64,000 nt of DNA from Sipunculus nudus (taxonomy: Eukaryota; Annelida; Sipuncula; Golfingiida; Sipunculidae), in NCBI GenBank assembly GCA_026874595.1, contig CM049312.1, positions 67,982,929 to 68,046,928 on the forward strand, given 5' to 3'. The position numbers were made by a program, and so were the translations under genes. Shown in pieces: positions 46,241-59,880 of the stretch. Under the pieces are notes generated by a model. The model did no database searches and was not told where the DNA came from. It was given only the letters and a program-made list of their open reading frames with translations. The number at the start of each line of letters is the position of its first letter. Position 1 is the stretch's first letter.

Positions 46241-48609
46241 AATGAGATTATTTGATGAATTAAGAGAGACAATAAATATTTTCAACTGGATGTATGTGGC
46301 CGGCCACAAGGATTAACCCGCAAATATCTATATATTTCTTGTTTTTTTAACTGTTCTTTTTTTGTACCTAGTATCTTGGTTTACCAGCTGGTTCAGTGGT
46401 GAGTCTGATTCACAAAACCAGCTTCTAATAATAATAATGAAAGACCACTGAATGGAAATGAATCATTTGGATTTACTTGAAATATGCATTCTAAGGAAGG
46501 CAGGCCTCCGCCTTGTCAAAAGGACCCCTATTGTGGGATGATCCTAAAACCGCGTTTGCATTCCCCTGTTCTCCTATATACCTGGTTTAATTTGTTCCTG
46601 TACATTTGTGAATATTCGTTGATGACGTTCCTGAATTTGAAGCATGTTCCGGATCCACACGAAAATCTAAACGATTCTTCGTTGGCAGATTCCCGGAATT
46701 CACTGAAAATTCCACAAAAATCCTTCCAACGTTTCACGGCCAATTTCTAACACTTTTTGCGTAATGTTGCTAACAGACAAACCAAACAAAGGGAAAATAT
46801 AACGCAACCTTTCAGAGGTATAATACATGGAAGTGTATGACTAAATTGTATATGACTTTTCGTTTATTAAGGTAGGCCTCCAGGGGAAACTCAAGCGCAT
46901 TCGCACAGAAACCGGGGTACTATGCGTGCGAATTGAACTCGATACTATTTCTGCACAAGCTATATCTCTTTTATGAAACACATGCACCCATTCCCTATAT
47001 AACTGGAGCAAAATATGTTTACGTTATACATGTATATATTGTATTTTATGCGAAACGCTTGGCTCTACTTTGCGGTGGGAATTAAACCTCAAAGAGATAC
47101 ACAAATACTTATACTTACTATCTGAAGCACGTGTGATGGTCGTACATGTAACTGCGTAAATATAATAGGCGGATTATTAGAGATGCTAATGAAGTTTTGA
47201 AGATGTTCAGCCAAAACAGTTTCAGGTAAAGACCACAGGAATCTATTCTTTATCGTCATTGTACATGTTACTAAGGTGCAAATCTCTGGCTGGACACGAC
47301 AAAAATCTAATATTTCAATCGGGTCCCTCAAATATGATTTCATTATTAATTACGGTAAAACCGCTGTCGCATCTCAGCGCCATCTTGTGTTCATTTAGGG
47401 AAACACATATTAACATTTCAGTAATGCATACAAAATAAGTAATTCCTTTGCATATTCTTATACATTTGAATGGAATGCCAACGAAAATACATAACTTTTT
47501 ACTGCATTAAGCTGAAAAATAATTAAAGCTAACGTTTTGTCGAAAAGGTAGATATCTTAAACTTCTAAATCGTTCAACGTTTGAATACTAGATGGCGCTG
47601 AGAACAAAAGAAGTAGTTACTGTAAATATCAATAATCTGGTTCAAATTTGCCCCAATGTTTTCAGAAGGATTGGTGGTGTAAACGGCAAAGTGATCATGC
47701 GATGATAATTCTGGCGTTTTTAACCATTGTACGATATCGCCACATACTACATGTGCCTAGTGATTATTACCTAATGTCTCCATACAGTAGGATAGTCAGA
47801 TACCTAATAACTATACATATTCCTGCTATAAGAATGTACCGCCAACACATCGCTCTATCAAAGTATTTTTAACCCCAAAGATAAAAGTTACCCGGACAAG
47901 TATTATGGCAGAAAGAGACTAATATTCATCCACTCCTATGTAAACCAAGGCATATTATGTTACCTAATCAATCAAGAATAGACCGATGAAGAAGAGATCG
48001 CTCTGTCGAAATTAAGTGTTCTAGACTGGTGCCACACTGTCTGTATGCGGGTGGCAAGAGTGATCAAGCCCTCTTCACAGAATGGGCGTGGTTGCAGGTG
48101 CTCTGCGAGCTGGTCCGACTTCCGGTCTTGACCTCGGTGCTGGGTGTTCATGAGCTAATCTGGGGAGGCGTCTTGGATACCTTTCCGCTTGGCTTGGTGT
48201 GGCACCTACATATATGTTCTACCGGTATTTTCTATATCTCCTAACAGTATTCGGAGGCCAAATTCCTCTGAACCTTTGATGTTTGTGAGGGAGCCGATGC
48301 TTGCTCTAGGCATTTCTGTTCGTTCGTTCAACCAAGAAGATGAACAAACTCGCATAGGAAGAAGTTAAACGTTTGAATCTAGCTGGAAAATTGTCCTATC
48401 ATCACCGAACCTTGGTCTATATGTTTCTTTTATGATTGTTACATTGTACTTGGTAGGTCAGACAAAGCTGTGCTCATTACATGACATGGGTTATCTTGTT
48501 GATGTCAGGTGTATACTAACACGCTCAGATTATCGGTTCTTTGAACACAGACAAAGTGAATAACTTAACACCGCTCGAGGCAGAAGCCCTTGATAAAGCC
48601 AGGTTTACA
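46241..48609. other. Upstream region of the SLC6 gene, no coding exon identified
   Basis: Should contain or precede the SLC6 5' UTR exon and promoter on the minus strand. A minus-strand frame at 46528-46743 has fairly balanced codon use but no recognised motif. A GC-richer block at 48020-48240 ('ctagactggtgccacactg') may be a repeat. Confidence 0.4.
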
Positions 48610-49214
48610 TACTGTGGTTGGCTGGTTATTCGCGATATTTCTAAAAGGGAAATTATCGCGAAATTAAAACCGTCGTGTATAAGACGATCTACACAGGTGA
48701 AAATACGTTAATACTTTAACCTCATTGGCATCTCATCTACGTTATTAATGTCTGTAACGTCACAAGGTAAAAATTTTGACATTCCTGAAAGGGAAATTAT
48801 CGCGAAAATAAAACCGTCGTGTATAAGACGATCTACACAGGTGAAAATACGTTAATACATAACCTTATTGGTAACTCATCTACGTTATTTATGTCTGTAA
48901 CGTCACAGAGTAAAATTTTTTTCATATTATTAGTATTTACAGATCTTTTATGTTAACTGTAAGTCAAAGATTGTTATTATGAATAATATGTGATATTTTA
49001 CATTATCTTTCTATAATGAACACCATTTAACACCTGTTCGATGATCCCTGCATGGACCCTTCTAAAAATTGTAAAGATTTTTTCGAGAAAAAAAAATTAA
49101 TACGATAAAGAACAACTAATCTGTGCCATTTTACTGTAGGTAGTATTCGCGAAAACGGTGAAAAGTGAAAAATAATGAAATTTTTACATCGCGAATTGGA
49201 AGCCAACCACGGTA
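48610..49214. mobile_element. CGCGAA-type MITE with internal tandem duplication
   Basis: Left end TACTGTGGTTGGC, right end GCCAACCACGGTA. The block starting 'gggaaattatcgcgaaa' occurs at 48648 and again at 48791, so about 143 bp inside the element is duplicated in tandem. Non-coding. Confidence 0.7.
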
Positions 49215-50230
49215 ATTCTACGTCTGATCTATGTCTGCGTTACGTCTGTGTCACGTCTTTGTACTTTACGCCGACATAGCATTCTATGCACGAGAAATTA
49301 CGCTGTATAAATTAAAATAATAATATTTAAATAATAATATTTAGAGCTTGTTCACCCTTCCTTGAATTGTAACATTTTAAGGGCGTATATTCCTTAATGT
49401 ATAAAATAAACTTCTCAATATCCTAACTTGTAGATCCGCCCCTGATATGTCTTCGTATCAATAACTGATGGTAAATAATTAAGCAAATCGTGGCCAAGCT
49501 CATGTATCTAAAGAACTTCACGGTCAAAGCAGACAGAGGAAGAGTGGTCCCTTAGCTTTCCGTATCCTTGCCCACAAAGGACACCAGACCGGCCGCAATT
49601 TACATACTAGTCATGGGCAAAAAGTTATTACAGGGAGATTAAATCCATTCATTTCCCACACAACGGCAATAGATAACCCATCTTGTATATGCGTTCATTC
49701 CCGTTCGCGTGTGTGTGTGTGTGTGTTGGTGTGTGTTTATGTGTTTGTGTTTGTTCATCACATAACTAACGCAATCATGAATGGAATCTCATGAATTTCT
49801 TAAGACATTTAGGGAATGGAAAATGTACAATCTTTTAAGATTTTTGGTGTGGATCTGTCACACGATTTGGATTCAGGAAATGTCATCAAGGAATATTCAC
49901 AAATCACTATTTGCACAAATAAACCTGGGAATATTACTATTATAGCACATGTCTGGGTCGATGCAAAGTGAGTTCTGATGGGGGTCATTTTTCATATTTC
50001 GGCATAAATCCAGGAGAAATTTGATATATTTGCTTATGAGACAGCCATGATCCATCTATCAGAAACTATTGCTCTGATCAGTGGGTGATATTGCAGCCCC
50101 ACCTATCTAGTCTGGAATGCAACTAAATTGATCTTCAAGTTGAAAATAATTGATTTAAGCGACTACAGGTATCCGATAAATAACAGAGGCATGGAAAAAG
50201 TTAGGCATGAAATCTCTCCTTACATGACAT
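49215..50230. other. No gene seen
   Basis: Non-coding, with a (GT)n stretch at 49711-49728. Confidence 0.5.
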
Positions 50231-51166
50231 CCCTCAAAATATGTGGCATCAGAGGTGCCAAAGTATTCCAAGACATACATTTACGAAACTAAAGATTAAT
50301 GTAGGTGTCACAACCAGTCATGTGTAAAAGATAATGCCATCCTTGATCAATGAACATGCAAAATTTTAGGCAGATACGTCAATCCACTCCTGAGATAAAT
50401 GCCAGATAGTATTCTTCAATAAGTGATTGTAGGTGGTACCACCAATCCTGTGTTCGAAGAACACAAGTTGGATGAACATGAACATTTCGGGCCTTTTCAC
50501 TAAATGACTCCTTACTTACGTGTGATTTTCACCAAAATCCGTTCTACAGATGGAGGCCAGATGAAAACTGATAATAGTTGGCGCCACCAGTCTTGTACAC
50601 AAGATACACCATTCCAAGATCTATGCACTTGCATATGTTCAGGAGGATACATCATGCCTCTCCTGAGAAAAAGGCATCAATGTATTCTACAAAAAAGGAA
50701 CAGTAGGTAGCAACACCTGTCTGGTCTACGAAAGAGCTAACCAAGACGAATAAACGTGCAAAATTTCAGGCTGATACATTCACACACTCCTAAGATTTGT
50801 GCATTTTCACCAAAAACAAATTTTTCGCCACGTGAAAACGACGGTAGATGGCGTCACCAGACATTTGTGGAAGATGGAGGTATCCACGAACTATGGATTT
50901 GCAATTTTTCAGGCCACTATATATTGAACGAATACTGAGATATGGGTTATTTATCACTCATATGCACAAGTGGACACTGCGTGCAAAAGAAGTGTAGGTA
51001 GCGCCACCAGACTTTGTTAGGCACAAGTTCACGTGACCCAATAATTAGGCTGGGTTAAAGAAAGATTGGTGCCAGGGTCTTAGAGGAGTTCTGTGTAGAA
51101 GAAGGCGGCGGAGGCAGAACCAATGTAAAAATATAGTATTCGCAAAACTCTTGTTTTGGCGGATAC
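50230..51166 (+). mobile_element. Tandem-array element, third (older) copy
   Basis: Palindrome-derived sites 'gtaggt.g..ccacc' start near 50303, 50431, 50576, 50705, 50846 and 50996, the same alternating ~129/~146 spacing as 26575-27716. The right end 'ttttggcggatac' (51154-51166) and its hairpin are conserved. The left terminal repeat was not found. Confidence 0.75.
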
Positions 51167-51596
51167 AATAAAATATTTTTTTTTTCAATTCAAACAATGA
51201 GTAAAAGAAAAGTTTGGAAAGAGTTTACAGTTTAATTGAGTTTTGTATTGACAGGAAATGTGATCATTTGCATCGTTTGAATTTACATATCCTGTGGAAT
51301 ATTGTACACAGGTCAACCCAGCAATCCTTGCGGAAATTACATGTTTTCATATTTCATATTATTTGAAATTATTGCTCTGGTTAAATTTAACTATTTGATT
51401 TATTTTTGGGGACAACATGTCAAAGAATGTCGAGGTCAACGGTATCTGATTTCAGTATTAAAAAGTCTACATAAAAAACACCGGACGGAACATGAGGGCG
51501 CAGCTGTCAAAATTCATCACATTCACTTTTCGAAGCAGTGGTCAAATGAAATTAGTGGAAGGAATGTAAAGTGATCTGAAGTTAAGGCTTCCCAAC
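51167..51596. other. No gene seen
   Basis: A 90-codon frame (51302-51574) has no recognisable feature. Confidence 0.45.
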
Positions 51597-51653
51597 CAGG
51601 GGCGTCAATACAGTGGGATGGGGTGGGGTGGGTGAATATCCCCCCACGTTTTA

Positions 51654-51721
<68 letters not shown>

Positions 51722-52003
51722 AGTGAAACATATTAATAACTAGAGTTATAGACTTTTGTTCCATCTCTGAGCTAACTAGAACCTGGTTTAGAATGAACAT
51801 ATACTGGAAACATAATACCTTATTTTTTAATCTATACATAATCGAATATAATTTAAATGTATAGGCAATTAAAGTTATATAAAAGTATATATATATATAT
51901 ATGTGTGTTTGTTTATAAAAAAGATTGTTAAAACTTTGATTACCCTCCCAAGCATGCGAGTCACCCCCATCCACCGAAGCTTAAAGATAAATTGACGCCA
52001 CTG
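51597..52003. mobile_element. CAGGGGCGTCAAT-ended MITE
   Basis: Ends CAGGGGCGTCAAT and ATTGACGCCACTG are near-perfect inverted repeats of hAT style. A (TA)n array (51656-51717) lies inside. The flanking 8-mers (ttcccaac, ttacaaca) are not convincing target duplications. Relatives at 26202, 40419 and 58430. Confidence 0.65.
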
Positions 52004-52860
52004 TTACAACAGTTAAGGTAAGCAGCTTACGCATAATCTACTGGACCAATTTCCCTGAGATTCCGCTGAGCGTAGGACTTGTTCAGTGGGATATTTTTTA
52101 CCTTGGCGGATGTATACGTTTAAAAAGTGACATTCAAAATGTGTACAAGTTTAAACGAACCAACTGAAGATAGCTAAACAAATAATACCTGATGGTATTA
52201 TGACAATAGCATGGAAATGTGGTACTTTGTATTCTAATCAAATTCTTACATGAACATTAAATTATCATTTAGATTATATTAAATATCATATTCATATATG
52301 ATCAGTTTATTATCATTTTGATTTAATATTGGAAAGTGCTTACATTTGAGGTTTCTGTCAATTTCATGTCATTTCAACGTCATATTTCTTATTAACTACT
52401 ACTTAAAGCATGGTGTAATGTACAAAACAAAGGTACTCGAAACAAAGGTTCCTCGAAGTCCATATGATTAGTGAACTGCCCAGCAATATGTGGCAATGGG
52501 ACTACGGTGTAATGGATTGAGTGACTAACAACCGGATATAAATCGTCCTTGATATTGTGAAGACTTAAAACCGCACGTAACCAACGTCCCTGATCGCATG
52601 CACCGCAAACGTACCGCAGCTGGACCGCACACGTAATTATAAAAGAACGTACGCCTGTACTGGATAAATGATAATGGAGGTTCTGTTTCTTGAACAGGAT
52701 CATTCAAGTCTATGACCAAACGGACACATGTCCTAAGTGAAAATGAGACGAATGTCTGACTGATATAACAGAAAGAACCTCCGGAACGAACGAATATTTA
52801 CCCTCCCTTAGGGTTTGAACCGGTTTGAATCAGTGATCTGGTTGAGGTTGGCCAATCCAA
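52004..52860. other. No gene seen
   Basis: Non-coding; 52400-52740 is GC-richer with overlapping minus-strand frames that show no family motif. Confidence 0.45.
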
Positions 52861-52862
52861 AA

Positions 52863-54170
52863 CCATTACCGAGACCATATGAACTGGGACCATGACCGAG
52901 ACCTTGGCATCTAAGACCGAGATCGAAACTTTGACCCCCGAGACCATGACCGAGACCACGATTTCTGAGACAAAGGCTGAGATCATGACCTCCGAGACCA
53001 ATACCGAAGCCATGACCTCCGCGAGCAACATCGAGACCATGTGATTCGGGACTATGACCGAGACCATGACCTCCGAGACCAAGGCTGAGATCATGACCTC
53101 CGACACCAAGGCTGAGTTCATGACCTCCGAGACCAAGGCTGAGATCATGACCTCCGAGACCAATGCTTAGATCATGACCTCCGAGACCAAGGCTGAGTTC
53201 ATGACCTCCGAGTCCAAGGCTGAGATCATGACCTCCGAGACCAAGGCTGAGATCATGACCTCCGAGACCAAGGCAGAGAGATCATGACCTCCGAGACCAA
53301 GGCTGAGATCATGACCTCCGAGACCAAGGCTGAGATCATGTCCTCCGAGACCAAGGCAGAGAGATCATGATCTACGAGTCCAAGGCAGAGAGATCATGAC
53401 CTCCGAGACCAAGGCTGATATCATGATTTCCGAGACCAAGGCTGAGATCATGACCTCCGAGACCTAGGCTGAGATCATGACCTCCGAGACCAAGGCTGAG
53501 ATCATGACCTCCGAGTCCAAGGCTTAGATCATGACCTCCGAGACCGAGGCTGAGATCATGACCTCCGAGACCAAGGGTAAGATCATGACCTCCGAGACCA
53601 AGGCTTAGATCATGACCTCCGAGACCGAGGCTGAGATCATGACCTCCGAGTCCAAGGCTGAGATCATGACCTCCGAGACCTAGCCTGAGATCATGACCTC
53701 CGAGACCAAGGCTGAGATCATGACCTCCGAGACCAAGGCTGAGAACATGACCTCCGAGACCAAGGCTGAGACCATAACCTCGAAGTCTAAGGCTTAGATC
53801 ATGACCTCCGAGACCAAGGCTGAGATCATGACCTCCGAGACCAAGGCTGAAATCATGACATCCGAGACCAGGGCTGAGATCATGACCTCCGAGTCCAAGG
53901 CTGAGATCATGACCTCCGAGACCAAGGCTGAGATCATGACCTCCGAGACCAAGGCTGAGATCATGACCTCCGAGACCAAGGCTGAGATCATGACCTCCGA
54001 GACCAAGGCTGAGATCATGACCTCCGAGACCAAGGCTGAGATCATGACCTCCGAGTCCAAGGCTGAGATCATGACCTCCGAGACCAAGGCTAAGATCATG
54101 ACCTCCGAGACCAAGGCTGAGATCATGACCTCCGAGACCAAGGCTGAGATCATGACCTCCGAGAACAAGA
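52863..54170. repeat. 27-bp minisatellite, about 40 or more units
   Basis: Unit 'gagaccaaggctgagatcat' + 'gacctcc' (27 bp, a multiple of three). The left 200 bp is degenerate, the rest well conserved. Some units are 29 bp ('aggcagagagatc'), which breaks any long frame. The minus strand has a 310-codon frame (53372-54304) of GGHDLSLGL repeats; a second minus frame and one plus frame are open too. Confidence 0.93.
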
Positions 54171-54199
54171 CTGAAACAAAACTTAATATTGATGGTCCC

Positions 54200-56650
54200 T
54201 TGCAATAGTCCACTGAATCGGTAACTGTAATTTTTATGGTAAAAGGCGGCATGGTCTCTATAGACTAAGCTGTGGAGGTTGTTTGATAATGTATAGCATC
54301 GCACAGGATATTAGGTGACACCTCTAGATCGTAACACATGGCGTGGTCTATATTGAAAATCTGGAAATCGTATACCAACCCAGGGTGTGTATGAGTCATG
54401 CTAGGAACTGCACTTGTGGTTGCGTCTGTTGCGAGGGTCAATTATACAGTATTACAATATACAGAATAGCTCGAGAGGGTGCACTGGTTTCACCCCCTCC
54501 CCCTCACGTGTTATCATTTTCGCCTTCGTCATGTGCACGGGCACGTGTTCATTTAGAGAGACAGCTGAATGAATCAATGCGAGTTCTTGATCAAAGTACA
54601 GTGCAGTGAAAACCGATTTTATTGTCTGACACATTAACAGGTACACGTGCTAATACTTGCCACAGTGATATATAATCCCATTCATTAATTTGACTTCAAA
54701 GTATCATTGTAGATAAAAAAATAAAAATTCACTTTATCTGGGGATATGTTTACAAGGTCATGTTGACCAGCTTAATTTTAAAACAAGGCCTACTTGAATA
54801 TGACGATTACATAGTTGCCATTCACTCCTAGCTGAGTTATAATTTAGAGGTTGATCCAGGATTTAAGAAAAGTAGGGTTCAGCCCAGGAGAAATAATCAC
54901 AAAACCTTAAAAAGTCGGAAGCCGGAGGGAAAGGAAAGGGGGGGGGGGGGTGTACAGACCGCAAAAAATGGTCTTAAACCCTTAATAAAAGGTTGCGACG
55001 GTTGACAGAGGCGGGGGAGCGGGTGTTCCTGTCTGGTGACTTCAACTCATTTACCCTTAAGCCACGTAATTCAAAAGCAAGCAATTATGTTTTGCGATTA
55101 GAGCTAATATTATAAGAAACATACCCACAGAAATGCCAATTTATAGCATGTATTATTCACATCGTTCGTGTGGGGGGGGGGGGGGGTGCACACCCTGCTC
55201 CCTCGGGCCCTACGCCCCCTCGATATGCTTCTCTCTGACAAAGCATTTACTGCCCACCCCCCCCCCCTCCTCCCATTCAGGCTTTTCTTAGGTTACGGCC
55301 CTAGCTGACTCCTCCCCTGGATCTGTTTTTGTTCTTTGCATTCCATATATTAAACAAAAAGAATAAAAATTTACCCTTTACTTTAGCGTACCTGGCCTAG
55401 TAATTTGTTTCCGGTGCTGGACAATAAAATATTCGTGCAAAAGGTTATAGTATCGTCCCCAAAGACCGGTACCTTTGGTCTTGTTCACAAGGTGCGCTCT
55501 CTCTACCCAATGAATGGCTGCTGCTCATAGGCGGCAGGTTAATGAAGACTGTATAACCCACTAACAGCTGTCTTGCAATTTAAGGTTGTATGCTCTACTG
55601 AGCTCTGAGGTAAATGGCTAAAATTTATAGGCCCTTATATCAAAATCAATATTCATACAATCAGAAGAGATTGATATCGTCGGTTGTATCATACTAGACT
55701 TGTTTCTGCTTTAATATATACATATGACAGTAAATATACAATTCCTGTTTAAAAAAATATGCGTTATTAGTTAATAATTCGTTTAATTTTCAACTTTAAA
55801 TACACTTATATTTTCATTAAAGCACACAATTTCTCCGACGTGTGGCAATTAATCGTGACAATGCAACCTTTGATCATTGTTTATCTGCATAATACCATAA
55901 TTTGAGTATTTTGGCGGGGTCCAAAAAAGTGATATTCCGGTCGAATCGTTGCCGATGCACGTCCGTTATCCAAGCTCTCTCCTATGATAGGCATTCGTCT
56001 TAAGATGTTAAAGGAATTTGCGTTTAAATTGATTCAGGGGTTCAGGATTTGTTATTAAAACAATGATCACGCTTTCAAGCAGTCGTTAAGATATGTTACT
56101 TAAATATACACACCAACCAGCACGGGTCCTGAAATTCTTACCTGGCAAAGAAGATGATGATAATCACCTGATATGATTTATGCAAGTCATACACATTGTA
56201 CATTTATATAAATGCCGCTTACATATACACGCCTGTAATCAATGGTCATGAGGTTCATCAGGTGACTGTAATTTCAAATACAGCAACATCGGTTTTCAGC
56301 CAAATGCCTGATTATATAATGCACTGTTGCTAAACATAGAGCGCTGCGTGACCGTGGTGGAAAGACCGCATTTACGCTGATCATTTCTACTCTATATACC
56401 GAGTTGGTGTATGAGTGAATTTTTGGTTTATACATTTATATATGTATATGGTCATGTGTGTGTGGATATTTATATATATATATATATACATGTGTGTGCA
56501 TGTGTTAAGCACTATGTACATGTATGAATGTATACATGCGCGTGCCTGTGTACGTAAAGTATGTGCTCTGCATAACATATATGTTTGCCATGTTATTAAC
56601 CTTGAGATGTGGGCCTGACAAAGTAATCTTTATCACAAGCTATAACTGGC
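54200..56650. other. No gene seen; transposon-end fragments
   Basis: Holds G/C runs (54940-54950, 55170-55187, 55258-55267) and ends such as 'gttgatccaggatttaagaa' (54852), a common transposon-terminus motif. (TA/TG)n near 56465-56540. Confidence 0.5.
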
Positions 56651-56651
56651 T

Positions 56652-57312
56652 TTTTGGTCGTAGGGGTTTAAAATTCGTGATATTCACGTAAAGGAAACTA
56701 TCGCGAATATTAAACTTTCGAGAATAAGACACCTGACCTACACAGGTGCACATTCATTCTATATGGCGTCTCAGCTAACGTACATCTCAAGTATTTATCA
56801 GTTATGTAGTCGAGTCAACACTATCCAAGCGAGTTTCAATCCGAGTTCAGGCCCCCCGAATCCGAGTCCTTGAGGTTCGAGTTCCAAGTCCACCCTTTTT
56901 TTTTCTAGTTCGAGTCTAAGTCCAGTACAAACCTCTTTAGTTTAAGAAATTGAAATAGGGAAATTTAGATTTTCATGTATGTTTTTTTGTTTATTTATAC
57001 GAACGTTTTTTAATAAATGTGTGATTACATGTATCTCCCTATATCAAGAACAAGCTGGTAATAGAAAGGCTAAACCTTTTTTTTTTTGTTATATCCTGTT
57101 AATAGCTCACATAAGTATAAAAGCCTCCATAGTATTTGAAAGAGATTTTCTTTTCCTATTGTACGCATGTACACATTTTCTGTACATGTTCATGGATATA
57201 ATCTGTGATAAATTATAGGTTTGGTTAATTGCTAAAATGGAACCCTAGCGAAACATTTGAAAAGTGAATATCTCGAAATTTTAATCTCGCGAACATACTG
57301 AGAACTACAGAA
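56652..57312. mobile_element. Degenerate CGCGAA-type MITE
   Basis: Left part 'gtaggggtttaaaattcgtg' with 'tatcgcgaatattaaac'; right part 'ctcgaaattttaatctcgcg'. Both ends are decayed and the middle holds unrelated AT-rich sequence. Confidence 0.5.
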
Positions 57313-58428
57313 TACATCCCTGTGATCGCAATGATATTGGAAATAATCAGCTTCATTGTAATCCTTTTATCAAGAGTGCAAAAACTCCACTTGCAATATT
57401 TCAAACAACGAAACGTTTCCTTTAAACTAAAAAGAATAAGGCTTTATAAAATATCTAAAAGTTTCAGGCCACACCAAAAAGTTGTTAACAGACTCGTAGT
57501 TTCTATTTTAAAATTCTATAATGCAATATTCATGCTGGTGTCGCCTAAATAATAAATAGGTTTGATTCATTTTATTTTGCCGGTGTGTTCATACTGTCAT
57601 TTCATGTATACATATGAAATACCAGAAACCTGACCATACCATATATTATCATTTTGTACAGTATGTAGTGGAGCGAACTGGTTTTCATTCTTCGAGTGCC
57701 TCCCCAAGAGCCTTTCGTGTGATCTGTATGAGTGAAGGCCTGTCCTTTGTACAATAAGTGTATGGCATGTTTGCTTTGAACTAGTCTGTTTGTCGTCGAG
57801 CGCAGACATGGTGGTTCTATATTTATACAGGCTGAACCTCTCTGATAATACAAAGTTATCTGTGTCCGTCAGGCGAATAAAATCACATTTTACTTTTCAT
57901 CTTGCACACATATCTGCATTACTCTAGAATCTTTCCATGTGAGCATAAAACATATTCTTTGCTGCGATTATTTCAATGTAATCTGTGGGTGCAGCATGCA
58001 GACGATCTAGTCCACTCGGAGAGAACGCTGAATTCTGGGTACAACTGGTAAAACGGAGCACTCACTCCATCCGTACAGAGTGCAATGATGAAATATACAC
58101 TTAAACGTGTGCGTTGTGCAAGCATAACATAGAATGGAAAATTTGAAGGAAATCGCATAAATGCATCACAGAGAGTGACATTGTATGACCAGTTTAGGCA
58201 AAACTCACCTGTCGACCAGAGACTGATTTCACCTCAAGTGTCCACTGTTGTCACACGTATTCACGAGGGCTTTATCCTCTCCCGTGCACCATGAATAATC
58301 ACAAACATGACAGCTCCCATCCCGGCCATTCACTACCTATAGTCATTATGCAAACTCTCGGCCGGTGTGCACCCAGGTACCTGTCAGTCTCACAACTGGC
58401 CTTGGACCCTTCTTAAGTGTAAACACAG
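57313..58428. other. No gene seen
   Basis: AT-rich; short frames without motifs. Confidence 0.5.
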
Positions 58429-58429
58429 G

Positions 58430-58490
58430 GGCGTCAATACAGGGGGTTGGTGCCCCCCCCCCCCCCCCACACACACACTTTTTAGCAAGG
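58430..58490. mobile_element. CAGGGGCGTCAAT-family end with poly-C and (CA)n
   Basis: 'ACAGGGGCGTCAATACAGGG' then a C run, (CA)n and 'ctttttagcaag', parallel to the copies at 40419 and 51597. Confidence 0.6.
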
Positions 58491-58766
58491 AAGGATGGTC
58501 AATGTAATCTGTAGTATAGTATGTAAACCGTTATCAGATCTATATAACTCCATGTGTCGATCAGCTTGTCATGTGCCTTTGATCATGTGGATAAATGCAT
58601 TTTTGTTCAGCGATGACTCGGCTAAATCTGTAAGGGAACGTAAATGGTAGCAGGGTCTTTATAATTACGCTTCTGCTAACGAATCTGATCAACCCAACTG
58701 ATGTTCTGTTTGTTGTCTCTCTTCAATATATAACAATTTTAAAAATGGAATTCGGGTCGGATTCTG

Positions 58767-59125
58767 CGGAGCCCCAGAAGGGACATGGGTACTATATTTA
58801 TTTTGAGCAAATATCGCGTTTCCTCGAGATCTTTTCGCGTTCCATCGATCGCAAAAAGTTCGCGAGGGAACGTGAAAAGATCGGGAGGGAACGCGAAAAG
58901 AAGTGAACGCGAAAAGATCGCGAGGGAAGGCGAAATGATAGCGAGAGAACGCGAAAAGTTCGCGAGGGAACGCGAAAAGATCGCAAGGGTATAGACCAAA
59001 TACTTCATCGAGATGGTTAGATATGAAGATCGCGAGGGAACGCGATAAGATCGCGAGGGAACGCGAATAGATCTCAAGGGAAAGCGATATTTACGCAAAA
59101 TAAATATGTCCCTCCAGGGGCTCCG
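58767..59125. mobile_element. MITE with long inverted ends enclosing a CGCGAGGGAA minisatellite
   Basis: Left 'CGGAGCCCCAGAAGGGACAT', then TATTTATTTTGAGCAAATATC; right end reversed 'CGGAGCCCCTGGAGGGACAT', then ATTTATTTTGCGTAAATATC. Ends of about 50 bp match with few changes. Between them are about ten copies of 'gatcgcgagggaacgcgaaaa' with variants. Non-coding; the overlapping frames are repeat artefacts. Confidence 0.85.
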
Positions 59126-59734
59126 TAAGATTCATTAGATAAGGAGATAAAACAATCTTATTGCTCTCATCTAGTATACAAATTAATGACACTCTCAAGG
59201 GAAAATGGATATTTTTCTTATTGAGAAATTTAGTTGTCAAGCTGCTTCAGACATTTTACATGTGATACCAGAAATTAGGGGAGGATCCAGGATTTTTGAA
59301 AGGCCAAGGTCCAACAAAAGAAGACAAATGAGAAAACATTAAAATATCCTCTGGCCTCTTTCTGCATAAATCGGCTTTTGGGGATATGATACAACCATGA
59401 GCTTAAATCTTTTTAATCAGGTCTAGTGTCGTGGGCATGTGCGGCGATAGGGGGCATGAATTGTGGTTCAGAGAATAAAAAAAAAAGGAGACATTGCCAT
59501 TTTTCATGTTTGATAGACCAGCTCACGAGGTATACTTTTATGTACTTGAACATAGGTCAAGATAATGAAATAATACTCTAGACTCAAGTAGGCCCGCCAC
59601 TCACTGTATGGTATTTATTGTCTATTTTTAATCTAGTAAAGCAAACATGCCAAGGTGGGGCGGGACATGTATTGTGCATATTTGCACACACTTGCACATA
59701 CACACGGTCAAACATGTGAACAGAGATAAGCACA

Positions 59735-59880
59735 CACACGCATTGACACTGTATAGTCGAGTAGTAAAACGCTCGGCTTCCCGCGTTCGATTCTTCGCGT
59801 GAGAGTGGTTTTCTGCGGGTCCTGCGGTTCCTCCACCCCTACAGACCACCGAACGCCACCATCCGCCTTTGCATTTTATA
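59735..59880 (+). mobile_element. tRNA-derived SINE, 5' part
   Basis: A-box-like 'gagtagtaaaacgctcggct', B box 'gcgttcgattctt', body 'ggttttctgcgggtcctgcg' and 'accaccgaacgccaccatcc', matching the SINE at 9499-9699 in the opposite orientation. Confidence 0.7.

Noticed and set aside
53372-54304. 310-codon open frame (GGHDLSLGL repeats) as a protein gene
   Set aside because: It is a by-product of a 27-bp minisatellite that is open in several frames on both strands; neighbouring 29-bp units break the frame and no splice or start context supports it.
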